Below are positions 9,945-19,837 of a DNA stretch of 64,000 nt, one piece after another. How positions within the stretch are numbered: position 1 is the first letter of the stretch; every line of letters begins with the position of its first letter. The stretch is from JAABRB01 sp041617635. GTDB lineage: Bacteria; Pseudomonadota; Gammaproteobacteria; Burkholderiales; SG8-39. The stretch spans positions 1 through 64,000 of the forward strand of contig JBFJOO010000007.1 of the NCBI GenBank assembly GCA_041617635.1. The letters run 5' to 3'. A program made the position numbers and the translations under genes. The notes below the pieces were generated by a model that was not told the origin of the DNA, did no database searches, and saw only the letters and a program-made list of their open reading frames with translations.

Positions 9945-9985
9945 GGTTCTATCCTAGCTCTTAAGATTGCTTGGTCGGAGTCCGG

Positions 9986-10849
9986 TCAGACGGCAGCCGC
10001 GCCGCCCACGATCTCGGCAAGCTCCTTGGTGATGCCCGCCTGGCGGCTCTTGTTGTAGATGAGCGTGAGCTCGTCGATCACGCTCGCCGCATTGTCCGAA
10101 GCCGCCTTCATGGCGACCATCCGGGCCGACTGCTCGGACGCGAGATTCTCGGCAACCGCTTGATAGATGATCGCCTCGATGTAACGCGTGATCGCGTGCT
10201 CGAGCACTTCCTTCGCGTCCGGCTCGTAGATGTAGTCCCACGAGCCTTCCGGCGCGCCCAGTCGCTCGCCGGACAGCGGCAGGAGCTGCTCCATCACCGG
10301 CTCCTGCTTCATGGTGTTGATGAACCGCGTGTAGAACAGCATCACGCGATCGAAGCGATCGGCGAGGTAGCCATCCAGGATCAGCTTGATCGCGCCGATC
10401 AGCTTCTCGAGCTGTGGCGCGTCACCCATGCCCGTTACGTGCGAGACGACATTGGCGCCGATCCTTTGCATGAAACCGAAGCCCTTGTTGCCGATCGCGC
10501 ACGTCTCGATGCGCTCTCCCTCGGCTTCCCATTCCTTGTACTTGCCGAGCGCGAGCCGCAGGATGTTCGTGTTCAACCCCCCGCATAGCCCCTTGTCGGT
10601 GGTGATCACGATGATGCCGATTCCCTTCACCGAATCGCGCTCGACCAGAAAGGGGTGCTTGTACTCGGGGTTGGCGTGCGAGATGTTTGCGGCGACATTG
10701 CGAATCTTGTCCGCGTACGGCCGCGTGGCACGCATGCGTTCCTGCGCCTTCCTCATTTTCGAGGCGGCGACCATCTCCATCGCCTTGGTGATCTTGCGCG
10801 TGTTCTGAACGCTCTTGATCTTGTTCCGAATTTCGCGTGTGCCGGGCAT
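9986..10849 (-). CDS. atpG: F1Fo ATP synthase gamma subunit
   Basis: The 287-aa rotor shaft of F1. The N-terminus REIRNKIKSVQNTRKITKAMEMVAASK and the C-terminal DNAASVIDELTLIYNKSRQAGITKEL form the antiparallel coiled coil that turns inside the alpha3beta3 ring. Both are near-invariant gamma signatures. The length matches the bacterial family. It sits between atpA and atpD, the standard position. Confidence 0.96.
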   Translation of the reverse strand: MPGTREIRNKIKSVQNTRKITKAMEMVAASKMRKAQERMRATRPYADKIRNVAANISHANPEYKHPFLVERDSVKGIGIIVITTDKGLCGGLNTNILRLALGKYKEWEAEGERIETCAIGNKGFGFMQRIGANVVSHVTGMGDAPQLEKLIGAIKLILDGYLADRFDRVMLFYTRFINTMKQEPVMEQLLPLSGERLGAPEGSWDYIYEPDAKEVLEHAITRYIEAIIYQAVAENLASEQSARMVAMKAASDNAASVIDELTLIYNKSRQAGITKELAEIVGGAAAV

Positions 10850-10917
10850 CGTGTCCGATTCTTTCTGCGCCGCGCGATCAACGCGGCTGCCGAACGACCT
10901 GCGTCAACGTGCTGGGA

Positions 10918-12462
<1,545 letters not shown>

Positions 12463-12477
12463 GGTCACTCCTTGAAA

Positions 12478-13017
12478 TCAAACTTTCAGCAGAGCGGTGG
12501 ACATTGCAGCGAGCTTGCCGCGCACCGAGCCGTCGATGACCTCGTCGCCAACCGCGATCCGGACGCCGCCGATCAGCTCCTTGTCCACGCTCACGTGCGG
12601 CTCCACCTTGCGCTTGAAACGGCGCTCCAGATCTGACACGAGCGCTGTGAGCTGAGCGTCCGCGAGCGGAAACGCGCTGGCTATCTCGGCCTCCACCACG
12701 CCTTCTCGCTCGCGTCGCAGCGATTCGTAGAGCTCGTGGATCTCCGGCACGGCCGCGAGACGCCGATTGGCAACAATCAGGTGAATGAAATTCCTCGCCT
12801 CAACGGAAACGCCGTCACCCATCACGGAGACCAGCAGATCGGTGAGCTGCGCGGCGCGAACATTGGGATTGTTCGCGCAGGCCCGCACCTCGCCGTTCTC
12901 GACCGCCGCGTTCAGCCGCTCGAGCAGCGCGGACCAGGCGTCGAACTGCCCGCCGGCCTCGGCGAGCTTGAACACCGCCTCGGCATAGGGGCGCGCGATC
13001 GTGACGATCTCGGCCAT
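12478..13017 (-). CDS. atpH: F1Fo ATP synthase delta subunit
   Basis: A 179-aa protein of the peripheral stalk that joins the alpha subunits at the top of F1 to the b dimer. The N-terminal six-helix domain begins ARPYAEAVFKLAEAGGQFDAW, the typical delta start, and the C-terminal part has VEPHVSVDKELIGGVRIAVGDEVIDGSVRGKL, the most conserved stretch of the family. It is 6 bp downstream of atpF. Confidence 0.95.
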   Translation of the reverse strand: MAEIVTIARPYAEAVFKLAEAGGQFDAWSALLERLNAAVENGEVRACANNPNVRAAQLTDLLVSVMGDGVSVEARNFIHLIVANRRLAAVPEIHELYESLRREREGVVEAEIASAFPLADAQLTALVSDLERRFKRKVEPHVSVDKELIGGVRIAVGDEVIDGSVRGKLAAMSTALLKV

Positions 13018-13023
13018 GACGGC

Positions 13024-13494
13024 TCAGAGCTCCTGTTTCAGCTGCGCGAGGAGCTCGGCGTGGGCCTTCGCATCGATCTCGCGCCGCAGAATCTTCTCGG
13101 CACCGGCAACGGCAAGGGCCGCCACCTGCTCGCGGAGCTGCTCCTTCGCGTTCGTGGCCTGTTGGTCCGTCTCGGCCTTCGCGCCTGCGATCAGGCGCTC
13201 GCCCTCGGCGCGCGCGGCCTGCCGCGCCTCGTCGACGATTTGCGCCGCGCGCTTTTCGGCTCGGCTAATGATGTCCTGTGCCTTTTCCCGGGCGTCGGAC
13301 AATTCGGCCTCGGACCGCTTGCCGGCCTCTGCGAGCTCATTGCGCCCGCGCTCGGCGGCGGCAAGACCCTCGGCCACTTCCTTCTGCCGGCGCTCGATCG
13401 CGCGCAGCAGGGGCGGCCAGACGAATTTGGCCGTGAACCAGACGAACAGCCCGAACGCCACGGCCTGCATGAGCAGTGTGAGATTGATGTTCAT
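13024..13494 (-). CDS. atpF: F1Fo ATP synthase b subunit
   Basis: The 156-aa peripheral stalk subunit. A single N-terminal membrane helix (residues ~5-25, LLMQAVAFGLFVWFTAKFVWPP) is followed by a long charged alpha-helix rich in Glu, Ala, Lys and Arg that dimerises as a coiled coil. Length and layout match bacterial b subunits. It lies between atpE and atpH. Confidence 0.95.
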   Translation of the reverse strand: MNINLTLLMQAVAFGLFVWFTAKFVWPPLLRAIERRQKEVAEGLAAAERGRNELAEAGKRSEAELSDAREKAQDIISRAEKRAAQIVDEARQAARAEGERLIAGAKAETDQQATNAKEQLREQVAALAVAGAEKILRREIDAKAHAELLAQLKQEL

Positions 13495-13529
13495 GCCTTC
13501 CCCTTACGGCGCAATATGGCAGTGGCCGC

Positions 13530-13808
13530 CTATCCCTGCTGAATGACGGCGAGCAGCGGATTGCCGAACGCGAAAAGCATCGCGAGGCCGACGCCGATGA
13601 TGAACGACGCGTCGATGAGGCCTAGCAGCAGGAATACCTTTACCTGCAGCGCCGGCATCAGTTCGGGCTGACGCGCGGCGCCCTCCAGGAAGCGGCTCGC
13701 CATGATGCCGATGCCGATACAGGCGCCGGCAGCGCCGAGACCGATCATGAGGCCGATCCCGACCCCGGTATAGGCCTGGATCATCGCCAGAAGTTGGAGC
13801 TTCTCCAT
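13530..13808 (-). CDS. atpE: F1Fo ATP synthase c subunit (rotor ring)
   Basis: A 92-aa two-helix proteolipid that forms the membrane rotor ring. The glycine-rich first helix, the polar loop ARQPE (residues 45-49) that contacts gamma/epsilon, and the second helix with the ion-carrying carboxylate Asp66 (LIDASFIIG) are all present. Asp rather than Glu at this site, without the Na+-ring signature, suggests proton coupling. About 12 N-terminal residues precede the first helix, a modest extension common in related bacteria. Confidence 0.95.
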   Translation of the reverse strand: MEKLQLLAMIQAYTGVGIGLMIGLGAAGACIGIGIMASRFLEGAARQPELMPALQVKVFLLLGLIDASFIIGVGLAMLFAFGNPLLAVIQQG

Positions 13809-13857
13809 TGCGCGTTCCTTTCGCGTTCGCGTGTGTTAAGGGTGTTGAGGGTTTGCG

Positions 13858-14658
13858 TCAGTGACTCTCGTGGGCCATCGCCAGATACACGATGGTGAGC
13901 ATCATGAAGATGTACGCCTGCAGGACCACGATCAGTATGTGGAAGATGGCCCAGCCGAGGTGCAGGATCGAACCGAAGAACGTCCCGACGATTCCGGTCG
14001 CGGCCCACAGGCCGAGCAGCATGAAGATGATCTCGCCCGCGTACATGTTGCCAAAGAGTCGCAGGGAATGAGAGAGGGGCTTGGAGAGGTACTCGACGAT
14101 ATTCAGCAGCAGGTTGGCCGGCCACAGGAGCGGGTTCGAGCCGAAGGGCGTGCAGAACAGCTCGTGCATCCAGCCACCCAAGCCCTTGACCTTCACGCTA
14201 TAGAAGATCATCAGCGCCCAAACCGAAATAGCCAGCGCGAACGTGGTATTGACGTCGGCGGTCGGCACCAATCGCCAGTGGGGTGCGACGGCATGGGTCG
14301 CCTTTGCCATGATGTCGATCGGCAGGAAGTCCATCGAATTCAGAAGCAGTACCCAGACGAATACGGTGAGAGCAAGCGGCGCCACCAGACGATTGCGGTC
14401 GCCGTGAAACACCTCTTTCACCTGGCCGTCGATGAAACCGAACGCGAGCTCGACGAAGGCCTGCCGCCGCGTCGGCACGCCCGCCGTCGCGCCGCGCGCA
14501 AACCACCAAAGAAAACCGATTCCAAGCACACCGAGCAGAAGCGACGTCACGACCGTGTCGACGTGCAATGCCCAGAACCCGGCGTCCGCGGCCGGCTGCG
14601 CAAGATGCGTCAGATGACCGGTAATGTACGAAGTAGGGGTGAGTGCTTCCGTCGCCAT
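13858..14658 (-). CDS. atpB: F1Fo ATP synthase a subunit
   Basis: The 266-aa membrane stator subunit that forms the two proton half-channels against the c ring. The conserved helix YLSKPLSHSLRLFGNMYAGEIIF contains the essential Arg (SLRLFGN), and the C-terminal helix has IFHILIVVLQAYIFMMLTIVYLAMA with the functional Gln and Tyr. It has five to six predicted membrane helices. It follows atpI by 9 bp and precedes atpE by 49 bp. Confidence 0.96.
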   Translation of the reverse strand: MATEALTPTSYITGHLTHLAQPAADAGFWALHVDTVVTSLLLGVLGIGFLWWFARGATAGVPTRRQAFVELAFGFIDGQVKEVFHGDRNRLVAPLALTVFVWVLLLNSMDFLPIDIMAKATHAVAPHWRLVPTADVNTTFALAISVWALMIFYSVKVKGLGGWMHELFCTPFGSNPLLWPANLLLNIVEYLSKPLSHSLRLFGNMYAGEIIFMLLGLWAATGIVGTFFGSILHLGWAIFHILIVVLQAYIFMMLTIVYLAMAHESH

Positions 14659-14667
14659 CAGCGTCGC

Positions 14668-15054
14668 CTATTCATGCTTCGATTCGCGCACCAAAATTGC
14701 CATTCCAAGGATCCCTAGCGAGACGACGAAGGATCCGATGAAACCCAATACGACCACATCCTTGTAAGACGACAGCACCACCCAGAGCAGGAGGACGATG
14801 ACCGCGACCTTCACCGCTTCGGCCCGCAGCAACGCCAGCAGTGCACCGCCGGGGCCTGTGCCGGCGCGCGCCCCGAGCAATGCCACGAGCATCGAAACCC
14901 ACGCCGCAGTGCTGATCACCGCTCCGCCCAGTAACGCGGAGATCGCGCCGTGCTGCCCGGCCAACAGGGCGCCGAGCAACGCCATCACGACGGTCGCCAC
15001 GACTTGCCAGCGAAGAACGGTGCGAAAAGGCTTCAGTTGCACAACGTCCCACAC
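14668..15054 (-). CDS. atpI: ATP synthase subunit I (assembly/Mg transport-linked membrane protein)
   Basis: A 128-aa protein with four predicted membrane helices in the first-gene position of the atp operon. Members of the AtpI family assist c-ring assembly and are not part of the final enzyme. Sequence conservation is low, as usual for AtpI, so the call rests on position, size and topology. The start at GTG 15054 is uncertain; a second in-frame GTG four codons later (VQLKPFRTVLRWQ) is equally plausible. Confidence 0.8.
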   Translation of the reverse strand: MWDVVQLKPFRTVLRWQVVATVVMALLGALLAGQHGAISALLGGAVISTAAWVSMLVALLGARAGTGPGGALLALLRAEAVKVAVIVLLLWVVLSSYKDVVVLGFIGSFVVSLGILGMAILVRESKHE

Positions 15055-15244
15055 TCACAGGTGAATCGGTAACACGCCCCCGCGCTGTCCCGACGTTCGT
15101 CCGCTCGTCTAGGCGAATAATCCGCCGCACGGATCGAACCCCGATCGTTGGAAAGTCGCGCATGCGCCCGCGAATTCGGGCGCTAGAGCCCGTGTCCGCG
15201 CGCGGTGCGAAGGCCCCCCTTCCTGCCCGCAGAAAAGCCGCTGG

Positions 15245-15274
15245 ATTGTAAATGGGTGTGCCGCGGTGCGTCAA
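15245..15274 (-). promoter_or_regulatory. Probable atp operon promoter
   Basis: On the minus strand there is a sigma70-type promoter, TTGACG (-35, 15269-15274) and TACAAT (-10, 15245-15250), with 18 bp between. It is the best promoter match in the 236-bp gap upstream of atpI and implies a leader of about 185 nt before the atpI start. The leader contains a small inverted repeat (CGGGC/GCCCG around 15177-15192) but no recognisable riboswitch. Confidence 0.6.
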
Positions 15275-15290
15275 ACCCGAAGCGAGGTGA

Positions 15291-16157
15291 TCATGGGGCG
15301 CCGTCCGCTGCAACCCGGACTTCCATGCGCCCGATCCCGGCGACCTCCGCGACGATCACGTCGCCGGGTTGCACCGGGCCTACGCCGGCCGGCGTGCCGG
15401 TCATGATCACATCCCCGGGGTAGAGTGTGTAATAGCTCGACGCGAACTCGATCAACCGCTCGCAATCGTAGTCCAGCAATCGGGTGCTCGCTCGTTGTCG
15501 AATCTTGCTGTTGACGGCCAGTGAAAGCTCGAGATCGTTCGGGTTCGCGATCTCGTCGCGTGTGACGAGCCAGGGCCCGAGCACGCTATAGGTGTCGACC
15601 GACTTGCGAAAGCTGGGCAGCTCCGGTCCCCGAACCGTCATGTCCAAGCCGATCGCGTATCCGCACACGTGGTCGAGCGCATGCGCGCGCGAGATGTGTG
15701 TTCCACGCTTGCCGATGATAAGTGCGAGTTCGACCTCGTGGTCGTTACGCCGGTCGGGAAACCGGAGGCGCACTGGCTCGCCCGGCCCGATGAGCGAACT
15801 CGTGGCTTTGAGGAAGAGCCCCCAGTCGCCGATGGTCTTGATCTCGCGGCCGTGGGACAAGCCCGGGTCACGTCGTGCCTCGTCGATGTGCGCCACGTAA
15901 TTGATCGGCGCGCCGATGATCTTGGTCGGGTTTGCGACTGGCGAGTGCAGCCGCACCTCCGCGAGCGGCCTGCGTGGCGCCGCCGCTGCGAGTGTTCGCA
16001 CCCGCGCGAGCACCGGCTCGAGATGCGTGATCAGCGGATCGCCAAGAGGAAGCGGCCACCGCGCAGAAGGAATCGCATCGAGGGCGTCACTGACGTCCAG
16101 GACCTGCTCGCCTTCGACGACTCCAAGGCGATCGCGATCGAATCTGCAAAGCTTCAT
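15291..16157 (-). CDS. Fumarylacetoacetate hydrolase (FAH) family protein
   Basis: A 288-aa protein with the FAH C-terminal fold. KIIGAPINYVAHIDEA marks the entry to the catalytic domain, NDHEVELALIIGKRG provides the metal-binding acidic pair, and GYAIGLDMTVRG and YPGDVIMTGTPAGVGPVQPGDVI are the standard late motifs. Family members are 2-hydroxyhepta-2,4-diene-dioate isomerases, acylpyruvases or oxaloacetate decarboxylases, often acting at the end of aromatic meta-cleavage routes. The exact reaction is not determinable here. The ATG at 16157 (MKLCRFDRDRLG, the family start) was chosen over an upstream in-frame start. It is divergent from the deacetylase-like gene. Confidence 0.88.
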   Translation of the reverse strand: MKLCRFDRDRLGVVEGEQVLDVSDALDAIPSARWPLPLGDPLITHLEPVLARVRTLAAAAPRRPLAEVRLHSPVANPTKIIGAPINYVAHIDEARRDPGLSHGREIKTIGDWGLFLKATSSLIGPGEPVRLRFPDRRNDHEVELALIIGKRGTHISRAHALDHVCGYAIGLDMTVRGPELPSFRKSVDTYSVLGPWLVTRDEIANPNDLELSLAVNSKIRQRASTRLLDYDCERLIEFASSYYTLYPGDVIMTGTPAGVGPVQPGDVIVAEVAGIGRMEVRVAADGAP

Positions 16158-16270
16158 GGCGAGTGTTCCAGCCGGAGGGTGGCCGGATTGTGCATCGAAC
16201 ACACGTATCGCGTCCGATCCGACGCGGACTGGGATAATGGGATGGCGTGTCTCAGCGCGGGGCGGGCATC

Positions 16271-17221
16271 ATGGCGGAAAGCGTTTGTTTGTTTGTGGAC
16301 GATGCGCTGGCGAAGTACGGCTTTCCGGCGGGGCATCCGCTAGGCGTCGATCGCCAGGCTGCGTTTTGGTCGGCGGCGCGAAAGCGCAACCTGCACCGCC
16401 GGGTCGCCGTGCGCGATGCCCGGGTCGCCACCCGCCCGGAACTCGAGCGGTTTCACACGGCACAGCACGTAGACTGGGTCAAATCGCGCTCGGAGGTTGG
16501 CGAGGGATACCTCGACTATGGCGACACGCCAGCCTTTCCAGGCGTATTCGATGCGGGAGCCGCGGTCGCCGGGACCGCGTTGGAGGGGCTGGAGCGGATC
16601 ATGGCGGGCGAGACCGCGAAGACGTTCCAACCGATCGGCGGCCTGCATCATGCGCGCCGGGACCAATCCGCCGGGTTCTGCGTCTTCAATGATCTGGGCG
16701 TCGTGATCGACACCCTGCGATCACATTTCGGCATCGACCAGATTGCCTACGTGGACATCGACGTGCACCACGGCGATGGTGTTTTTTACGCTTACGAATC
16801 GGATCCAGGGTTGACAGTCGTGGATATCCACGAGAGTGGGCACTTCCTTTATCCGGGGACTGGACACGCTGACGAGACCGGCCGGGGCGCGGCAGCAGGC
16901 ACCAAGCTCAACTTGCCCCTAAACCCAGGCGCGGGGGACGACGATTTCTTTGCCGCCTGGGAACTCGGGCTTGCCCACTTGCAGGCGCGCCCACCGCAAT
17001 TTGTCATCCTGCAATGCGGCGCGGACAGTCTGCAGGGTGACCCGCTTGCCGACTTGCGGCTCACGCCCGCGGCTCATGGCCGTGCGGCACGTGATCTCGC
17101 CCGCTTGGCGAACGAGACGGCCAACGGGCGGATGATGGTGTTTGGCGGCGGGGGCTACGACCTGGACAACCTCGCCGCCGCGTGGACGCAGGTTCTCAGC
17201 GAGTTGCTGCGCGACGATTGA
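16271..17221 (+). CDS. Histone deacetylase family protein (AcuC/acetylpolyamine amidohydrolase-like)
   Basis: A 316-aa zinc-dependent amidohydrolase of the arginase/deacetylase fold. The conserved segments are GGLHHARRDQSAGFCVFNDLGV (general-base His pair), AYVDIDVHHGDGVFYAYESD (Asp and His zinc ligands), the region around LQCGADSLQGDPLADL (second zinc Asp), and GGGGYDLDNLA near the end. Bacterial members deacetylate acetyl-lysine proteins such as acetyl-CoA synthetase, or small acetylated amines. The substrate is unknown here. ATG 16271 was chosen over GTG 16247 because a GATAAT -10-like hexamer sits at 16233-16238, which would leave the GTG almost leaderless. Confidence 0.9.
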   Translation: MAESVCLFVDDALAKYGFPAGHPLGVDRQAAFWSAARKRNLHRRVAVRDARVATRPELERFHTAQHVDWVKSRSEVGEGYLDYGDTPAFPGVFDAGAAVAGTALEGLERIMAGETAKTFQPIGGLHHARRDQSAGFCVFNDLGVVIDTLRSHFGIDQIAYVDIDVHHGDGVFYAYESDPGLTVVDIHESGHFLYPGTGHADETGRGAAAGTKLNLPLNPGAGDDDFFAAWELGLAHLQARPPQFVILQCGADSLQGDPLADLRLTPAAHGRAARDLARLANETANGRMMVFGGGGYDLDNLAAAWTQVLSELLRDD

Positions 17222-17274
17222 GTGCCGCGTAAGAAGGTCCGACCCCGTCGCGGGCCGCAGAACAGGGACTGGAC

Positions 17275-17997
17275 TTAGAACCGGAACGAGTAGCCGCCGT
17301 ACAGGGTCGCCTGCCAGCGGTCGGCGTACAGCGCACCTTCAACGGGCGCGCCTCCGAATCGCAACCCGCTCGCGCCCACTACGATCGCGCTCGAGCGCGT
17401 CAATTGGTAGTGTGTATCGAGCCCGAAACCGATGTTGGCGGCACCTCCAGTGGAAAATAAGGGTCGTGTAATGCTCGTTTCGCTCAATCCCGGCACGACT
17501 TGCGCAGTGCGGCCGCTTTGCCATTCAGCCCCGACATAGGCCAGCAGACGGAATCCCTGCCCGGAGAGCAGCGGTCGGCTGAAGCTGAGTCGGAGGCTGT
17601 CGCCCTGGGTGGCGCCCGTCGGATCGAAGCGGAAACTCGCACTGAGCGTTCCCGCGAGCGACCGCCACCGTAGCCCGGGCCCGAGTTCGACGGGATCCTG
17701 AACTTTTTCGGGGAACGCCAGTGCAGGAAACGGGAACCCCGTGCCGAGTCGCGGCGCCACCGACATCCCGACTTGAACATGCCGCCCGGCGCCGGTGAGT
17801 CCCCACCAGGTCTCAGCAGTGTCGAGGCGCAACCCCGAGATGGGCCGAATGACCGGGGATTCTGCTTCTGCTTGTGCCGGGAGCATGAAGCCCATCCCCT
17901 GCATGCCCGGCAGATCGCTGCCGCTTTGGGCAGTGGCATTCGCGCCCACGGCGAGCGCGCCGATCATGACGCTGCAAACAACGATCCGCGGCTTCAT
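17275..17997 (-). CDS. Putative outer-membrane beta-barrel protein
   Basis: A 240-aa protein with a signal peptide (residues 1-24, ending ATAQS) and no strong hydrophobic helix afterwards. Alternating polar/apolar strands and a C-terminal aromatic ending (YGGYSFRF, last residue Phe) are typical of outer-membrane barrels recognised by the BAM machinery. An excellent ribosome-binding site (AGGAGG, 5 bp before the ATG) marks the start. The length would allow 8-10 strands. I do not recognise the family; a MipA/OmpV-like or OmpW-like barrel is possible. It converges on the deacetylase gene. Confidence 0.6.
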   Translation of the reverse strand: MKPRIVVCSVMIGALAVGANATAQSGSDLPGMQGMGFMLPAQAEAESPVIRPISGLRLDTAETWWGLTGAGRHVQVGMSVAPRLGTGFPFPALAFPEKVQDPVELGPGLRWRSLAGTLSASFRFDPTGATQGDSLRLSFSRPLLSGQGFRLLAYVGAEWQSGRTAQVVPGLSETSITRPLFSTGGAANIGFGLDTHYQLTRSSAIVVGASGLRFGGAPVEGALYADRWQATLYGGYSFRF

Positions 17998-18114
17998 GTT
18001 GCCTCCTGACCCAGTCAGCTATTCTTGGTAGCTGGCCGGAATACCGACTCCTTTTTGTATTCTGCGCTTAGATACGTTGCCCGCCACCGCCTGGATCCGT
18101 CGCAGCGGGCAGAG

Positions 18115-18128
18115 TGCACAATTGTGCA
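18115..18128. promoter_or_regulatory. Perfect 14-bp palindrome, operator candidate
   Basis: TGCACAATTGTGCA is an exact palindrome in the gap between the parB stop and the outer-membrane protein gene, about 120 bp upstream of the latter's start. Its size and symmetry fit a homodimeric repressor site. No binding protein can be named. Confidence 0.35.
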
Positions 18129-18161
18129 GCGCCAATATTATGACAGGCGCATAGAAGGGCG

Positions 18162-19013
18162 TCACCGGGTCAATTTGCCCAGCAATTCGTCCAGGTGGGC
18201 GTGGCTCATGTAGCTGAGGATGAGCTTTCCGGAGCCCTTCTTGCCGGCCTTGATCTCGACGGACGTTCCCAGCCGCTCCGCGATTTCCTCTTGCAGGCGC
18301 GCGGTATCGCGATCGGTTCGGACGCGGGCCGGCGGGCTTTTCGGTTTCGGATTCAGAATGGCCTGAACGAACCGCTCGGTGTCGCGTACCGAGTAGCCCT
18401 CGCGATCCACCTTGCGCGCTAGCTCCTTTTGCTGCGGCCCCGCGAGAGCAAGCAGCGCGCGTGCGTGACCCATGTCGATGCGACCGTCCATGAGGAGTTG
18501 TTGCACGGGCTGCTCTAGGTTCAAGAGCCGCAGCAGGTTGGTCGTTGCCGTGCGGGAGCGGCCGACCGCGTCGGCCGCTTCTTGGTGCGTGAGCTTAAAC
18601 TCGTCAATGAGCCGCTGTATTCCGGTGGCTTCCTCGAGTGGATTCAGATTCTCGCGCTGAATGTTCTCGATCAGCGCCATCGCGAGCGCGGCCTGGTCCG
18701 GGACGTCGCGCACAACGATCGGCACCTCCGCAAGTCCGGCAATCTGTGCCGCGCGCCAGCGTCGCTCGCCTGCGATGATCTCGAATCCCTGGGGGCCGGC
18801 ATTGCGCACCAGTATCGGTTGCATCAGTCCCTGGTTCCGGATCGATTGAGCAAGCTCGTTGAGTGACTGCTCGTCCATGCGCGTACGAGGCTGAAAGCGG
18901 CCGGGTCGAAGCTGCTCGACACGCGCGGTCGCGAGCGTCTCCTGCGTTTGCGCTTCCCCGCCACTGTTCAGAAGGGCATCGAGACCGCGGCCAAGCCCTT
19001 TCGCTTTGATCAT
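18162..19013 (-). CDS. parB: Chromosome-partitioning protein ParB
   Basis: A 283-aa CTP-dependent DNA clamp that loads at parS sites and spreads to organise the origin region. The N-terminus KAKGLGRGLDALL (the ParA-interacting segment) precedes the GERRWRAAQIAGL box that binds CTP and drives clamp closure, the helix-turn-helix around LTHQEAADAVGRSRTATTNLLRLL, and the C-terminal dimerisation domain. The ATG at 19013 is the conserved start; upstream in-frame sequence is a shadow of parA. Two parS-like sites lie 3.5 kb away at 22467 and 22511. It follows parA by 41 bp. Confidence 0.96.
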   Translation of the reverse strand: MIKAKGLGRGLDALLNSGGEAQTQETLATARVEQLRPGRFQPRTRMDEQSLNELAQSIRNQGLMQPILVRNAGPQGFEIIAGERRWRAAQIAGLAEVPIVVRDVPDQAALAMALIENIQRENLNPLEEATGIQRLIDEFKLTHQEAADAVGRSRTATTNLLRLLNLEQPVQQLLMDGRIDMGHARALLALAGPQQKELARKVDREGYSVRDTERFVQAILNPKPKSPPARVRTDRDTARLQEEIAERLGTSVEIKAGKKGSGKLILSYMSHAHLDELLGKLTR

Positions 19014-19054
19014 CGTGGGATCTCCCTCAGTCTCGAAGCGACGTCGCGCGATCG

Positions 19055-19837
19055 TCAGGCGGCGGCCTGCGCCGCGTCTGCGCGCCACAGAAGTTCGGCC
19101 GTCAATGCGACGTAGGCCTGTGACCCTTTGCAGGTCGGATCGAAATCGATGGCCGACTTGCCGTAGCTCGGCGCCTCGGCGATACGGACGTTGCGCGGGA
19201 TGATGGTCTCGTAGACCTTGGCACCGAAATGCTGCTGCAACTCCGTGGATACCTGCAGTGCGAGCGTGTTCCGGGGATCGAACATCGTGCGCAGCAACCC
19301 GTCGATCTCGATGCGCGGATTGAGGTGGGCACGCACCTTCTTGATGGTGTTGACGAGGTCGGTGAGCCCCTCGAGCGCGTAGTATTCGCATTGCATGGGG
19401 ATCATGACCGAGTGAGCGGCTACCAAGCCGTTCAGGGTCAGGAGGTTCAGCGCCGGCGGGCAGTCCAGCAGGATGAAGTCATAGTCCGGCGCGATCGATG
19501 CAAGAGCGGCCTTGAGCCGCACCTCGCGATTCTCGAGCTCGACCATCTCGACTTCGGCGCCCGCCAGCTCGCGATTCGCCGGCAGCACGTCGTAGCCGCT
19601 TGCTTCGGGGCGTATGCGCACTTGCTCGACGGCACTCAAGCCGAGCAACACGTGATAGACGGTATTCGTGAGCGCGCGCTTGTCCACGCCGCTGCCCATG
19701 GTGGCGTTGCCTTGGGGATCGAGATCCACCAGCAGAACGCGCTTGCCGGAAAGGGCGAGTCCGGCGGCGAGATTGACGGTCGTCGTGGTCTTGCCGACGC
19801 CGCCCTTCTGATTGGCGATCGCAATGATGCGCGTCAT
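19055..19837 (-). CDS. parA: Chromosome-partitioning ATPase ParA (Soj)
   Basis: A 260-aa deviant Walker-type ATPase that moves ParB-parS complexes. The N-terminus has IAIANQKGGVGKTTTTVNLA, with both signature lysines of the deviant P-loop, then VLLVDLDPQGNATMGSG and DFILLDCPPALNLLT (Walker B). The length is typical of chromosomal ParA without an N-terminal regulatory domain. The start codon overlaps the rsmG stop (ATGA). Confidence 0.97.
   Translation of the reverse strand: MTRIIAIANQKGGVGKTTTTVNLAAGLALSGKRVLLVDLDPQGNATMGSGVDKRALTNTVYHVLLGLSAVEQVRIRPEASGYDVLPANRELAGAEVEMVELENREVRLKAALASIAPDYDFILLDCPPALNLLTLNGLVAAHSVMIPMQCEYYALEGLTDLVNTIKKVRAHLNPRIEIDGLLRTMFDPRNTLALQVSTELQQHFGAKVYETIIPRNVRIAEAPSYGKSAIDFDPTCKGSQAYVALTAELLWRADAAQAAA

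Noticed and set aside
13530..13808. Sodium-type c subunit
   Set aside because: The ion-binding residue is Asp66 and the sodium-ring Gln/Glu-Ser/Thr signature is absent.
15125..15155. Possible tRNA T-arm (GGTTCGATCC on the minus strand)
   Set aside because: The flanking bases do not form the 5-bp T stem, and no acceptor or anticodon stem is found.
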